33,102 bases of DNA from NCBI RefSeq assembly GCF_016213215.1, contig NZ_JACRAW010000157.1, positions 1 to 33,102 of the forward strand, read 5' to 3'. The stretch's first letter is position 1. Each line of letters opens with the position of its first letter. This document shows positions 31,429 to 33,102 of this stretch, piece after piece. Origin of the DNA: Bradyrhizobium sp. Its GTDB lineage: Bacteria > Pseudomonadota > Alphaproteobacteria > Rhizobiales > Xanthobacteraceae. The notes below the pieces were generated by a model, which saw only the letters and a list, made by a program, of their open reading frames with translations, did not search any database and was not told where the DNA came from. Both the position numbers and the translations under genes were made by a program.

Positions 31429-32140
31429 GGCGCTGATGGAGGGGCAGGGGGCAGCGGAAGATGTACCGGTCATTTATCTTCATGAGATAAAGCGTCAGTA
31501 CATGCAGGGCGAGGCGCCGCTGACGATCCTCGATGGAGCCAAGCTTGCGCTGTGGCCCGGTCAGTCGGTGGCGCTGGTAGCGCCGTCGGGCTCCGGCAAA
31601 TCGACACTGTTGCACGTCGCAGGTCTGCTCGAGGCGCCCGATTCCGGCGAGGTCTATGTCGCAGGTCGGCCGACCTCGCAATTGCCGGACATCGAGCGCA
31701 CGCTGTTGCGGCGCACGGAGATCGGGTTCGTCTATCAGTCCCATCGGCTACTGCCCGAATTCACCGCGCTGGAAAACGTGATGCTGCCGCAGATGATCCG
31801 CGGCCTGAAGCGCTCGGAAAGCGTCAAGCGGGCGAAGGAGATCCTGTCCTACCTCGGACTTGGCGAGCGAACAACGCATCGTCCGGCCGAGCTCTCCGGC
31901 GGCGAGCAGCAGCGCGTCGCGATCGCACGCGCGGTTGCCAATGCGCCGCGGGCGCTGCTTGCGGACGAGCCGACCGGCAACCTTGATCCACACACCGCCG
32001 ATCACGTGTTTCAGGCCCTGATGCAGTTGGTACAGGCCACGCAAGTCGCGATGTTGATCGCGACCCACAACATGCAACTCGCCGGGCGCATGGATCGCCG
32101 CGTGTCGATCGTCGACGGTCAGATCGTCGAACTGGATTAG
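31421..32140 (+). CDS. lolD: Lipoprotein-releasing ABC transporter ATP-binding protein LolD
   Basis: A 239-aa cytoplasmic ATPase that powers lipoprotein release with the adjacent permease. Walker A is APSGSGKST (residues 54-62), Q-loop in GFVYQSHRLLPEFTALENV, signature LSGGEQQR (158-165), Walker B ALLADEPTGN (Asp182-Glu183), and H-loop in LIATHN. The start at 31421 overlaps the permease stop by 8 bases, indicating coupled translation; a second ATG at 31436 follows a few codons later. No strong terminator is seen after the gene. Confidence 0.95.
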   Translation: MSEALMEGQGAAEDVPVIYLHEIKRQYMQGEAPLTILDGAKLALWPGQSVALVAPSGSGKSTLLHVAGLLEAPDSGEVYVAGRPTSQLPDIERTLLRRTEIGFVYQSHRLLPEFTALENVMLPQMIRGLKRSESVKRAKEILSYLGLGERTTHRPAELSGGEQQRVAIARAVANAPRALLADEPTGNLDPHTADHVFQALMQLVQATQVAMLIATHNMQLAGRMDRRVSIVDGQIVELD

Positions 32141-32449
32141 GGCTGGGCAATCACGCCGCGTTCAAGCTCAATGAAGACGCGCTGCATTGAGAGCACAGGC
32201 GCTGCTCGACGCGCAAACAGCATCAGCGAGGCGAAAAGACGGAAGGGCTGATTCGTTGCGCGAGAATGGCCGGCGCGCTGCCAAGCTGCGCTTGTCCAAT
32301 TGTTGCCACAATTGCGACCGCGGAGAGACTCTCTCCCACACACGAACGCGTGATGTGTGTCGTGCAGGACACATCTTAACTCGAGCAAAAATCAAAATCC
32401 GCGTCTTCAAGTGCGCTAGCGTGCACCTTCATTACTGGTGCGTGTTCCT

Positions 32450-32478
32450 TTGACGGTCACTGTTGCGCTCGGGCTACA
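32450..32478 (+). promoter_or_regulatory. Candidate promoter of the second outer-membrane protein gene
   Basis: TTGACG and GCTACA are separated by exactly 17 bases. The -35 matches the rhizobial housekeeping consensus well. The predicted transcript would start near 32485, giving a leader of about 70 bases that contains the hairpin at 32511. Confidence 0.5.
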
Positions 32479-32510
32479 GCAATTCCGACGAGCGCTGCTA
32501 TGAGAAGCGC

Positions 32511-32528
32511 AAGGCCCGGGGGCCTTTT
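32511..32528 (+). terminator. Terminator-like hairpin in the leader of the outer-membrane protein gene
   Basis: AAGGCC/GGCCTT forms a 6-bp stem with loop CGGG, followed by TTGTT, and ends only 25 bases before the ATG. It lies downstream of the candidate promoter, so it could be an attenuator, a stabilising 5' hairpin, or a terminator for upstream transcription. Confidence 0.45.
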
Positions 32529-32553
32529 GTTAAGAACTGAAACGGGAATCGAA

Positions 32554-33102
32554 ATGAAAAAGAATTTGTTGCTTGTCACTGCGAGCCTTCTCGCGCTCGG
32601 CGCGGCTGCTCCTGCGGTGGCTGCTGATCTGGCTGCGCGTCCTTACACCAAGGCACCGCCGATGGTTGCGGTTTACAACTGGAGCGGTTTCTACCTCGGC
32701 ATCAACGGCGGTGGCGGCTCGGCCGACAAGTGCTGGGATCTCGTGACGGCGGGCGGCGCGCTGATCGGCGCCGAGGGCTGCCACAATGCGACCGGCGGCA
32801 CGATCGGTGGTCAGCTCGGCTATCGCTGGCAGGCGGCCAACTGGGTGTTCGGCCTCGAGGGTCAGGGCAACTGGGCTGACTTCTCGGGCGACAACATCAG
32901 CGCGGTCAGCGGTCTTCGCAACCGTTCGCGCATCGATGCCTTCGGCCTGTTCACCGGCCAGGTCGGCTACGCCTTCAACAACGTCCTGCTCTATGTGAAG
33001 GGCGGCGGCGCCGTGGTCAGCGACGAGTACGACGTCTTCAATCCGCCGGCGGCAGGCGGTGCCCTGCTCGGCTCGGCCAGCGAAACCCGCTGGGGTGCCA
33101 CG
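32554..33102 (+). CDS. Outer-membrane beta-barrel protein (Omp31/RopB-like), 3'-truncated by window edge
   Basis: The first 183 codons of a second small barrel protein; the frame is open to the last base. The signal peptide is at residues 1-23 (KKNLLLVTASLLALGAAAPA, cleavage near AVA-AD). The family linker RPYTKAPPMVAVY and first strand NWSGFYLGINGGGG follow, then GGQLGYRWQAANWVFGLEGQ and later strands with VGYAFNNVLLYVKGGGA. It is related to the protein at 2342 in signal-peptide end, linker and strand motifs but clearly diverged. Two cysteines in DKCWDL and EGCHNA may form a loop disulfide. The ribosome-binding site is a modest GGGAA. It has its own candidate promoter and leader hairpin. Confidence 0.9.
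   Translation, partial: MKKNLLLVTASLLALGAAAPAVAADLAARPYTKAPPMVAVYNWSGFYLGINGGGGSADKCWDLVTAGGALIGAEGCHNATGGTIGGQLGYRWQAANWVFGLEGQGNWADFSGDNISAVSGLRNRSRIDAFGLFTGQVGYAFNNVLLYVKGGGAVVSDEYDVFNPPAAGGALLGSASETRWGAT

Larger units (their letters stand above)
32141..32553. other. Intergenic region between lolD and the second outer-membrane protein gene
   Basis: 413 bases without a supported gene. It contains a CTCAATG/CATTGAG hairpin (32167-32191), a CAATTGT/ACAATTG hairpin near 32297-32314, a candidate promoter at 32450-32478, and a terminator-like hairpin at 32511-32528. An 88-codon plus-strand frame at 32187-32453 starts at TTG without a ribosome-binding site and has an unlikely composition. Confidence 0.5.

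Noticed and set aside
32187..32453. An 88-codon plus-strand frame before the second outer-membrane protein gene
   Set aside because: TTG start without a ribosome-binding site, a Cys/His/Arg-heavy mix unlike local proteins, and an overlap with the candidate promoter.

Overview
The window looks like a chromosomal segment of an alphaproteobacterium of the Rhizobiales, most likely Bradyrhizobium or a close relative (Nitrobacteraceae). The reasons are the high G+C content, the full 14-gene nuoA-N operon with separate nuoC and nuoD, the short alphaproteobacterial prolyl-tRNA synthetase without an editing insert, the Bradyrhizobium-type small outer-membrane beta-barrels, and the order nuoN-birA-rnj-mce-DUF1467. 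The genus is an inference; no 16S gene is present.

Left part (1-7531): the 3' two-thirds of lon with its terminator, tRNA-Val(UAC), a 64-aa coiled-coil hypothetical protein, an outer-membrane beta-barrel, a class I methyltransferase, and a small secreted protein. Next come peptidase T and an HU-like DNA-binding protein (both minus strand), tRNA-Asp(GUC) (minus), and a small one-helix membrane protein (minus). This is a mosaic of short transcription units separated by hairpins.

Centre (7532-23100): one tightly packed operon for respiratory complex I, nuoA to nuoN, all plus strand. Two genes that are not complex I subunits are built into it. One is an FkbM-type methyltransferase overlapping the nuoD stop codon. 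The other is a 54-aa two-helix membrane protein between nuoE and nuoF. NuoL also carries a striking His/Asp-rich loop near its N-terminus. The operon appears to run on, with overlaps or very short gaps, into birA, rnj (RNase J), mce (methylmalonyl-CoA epimerase), a DUF1467 membrane protein and a 117-aa membrane-anchored hypothetical protein, ending near 26668.

Right part (26669-33102): a stretch without a convincing ORF that holds a near-perfect intrinsic terminator pointing the 'wrong' way (minus strand), suggesting an unannotated minus-strand transcript. Then follow a copper-handling pair (DUF2946 and PCuAC chaperone), proS, the lipoprotein-release ABC transporter genes (LolC/E-type permease and lolD), and the start of a second outer-membrane beta-barrel cut by the window edge, related to the one at 2342.

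No CRISPR array, insertion sequence, transposase, integrase or phage gene was seen. The observations most worth checking are the FkbM methyltransferase and the small membrane protein inside the nuo operon, the NuoL histidine loop, and the orphan minus-strand terminator at 26753-26784.
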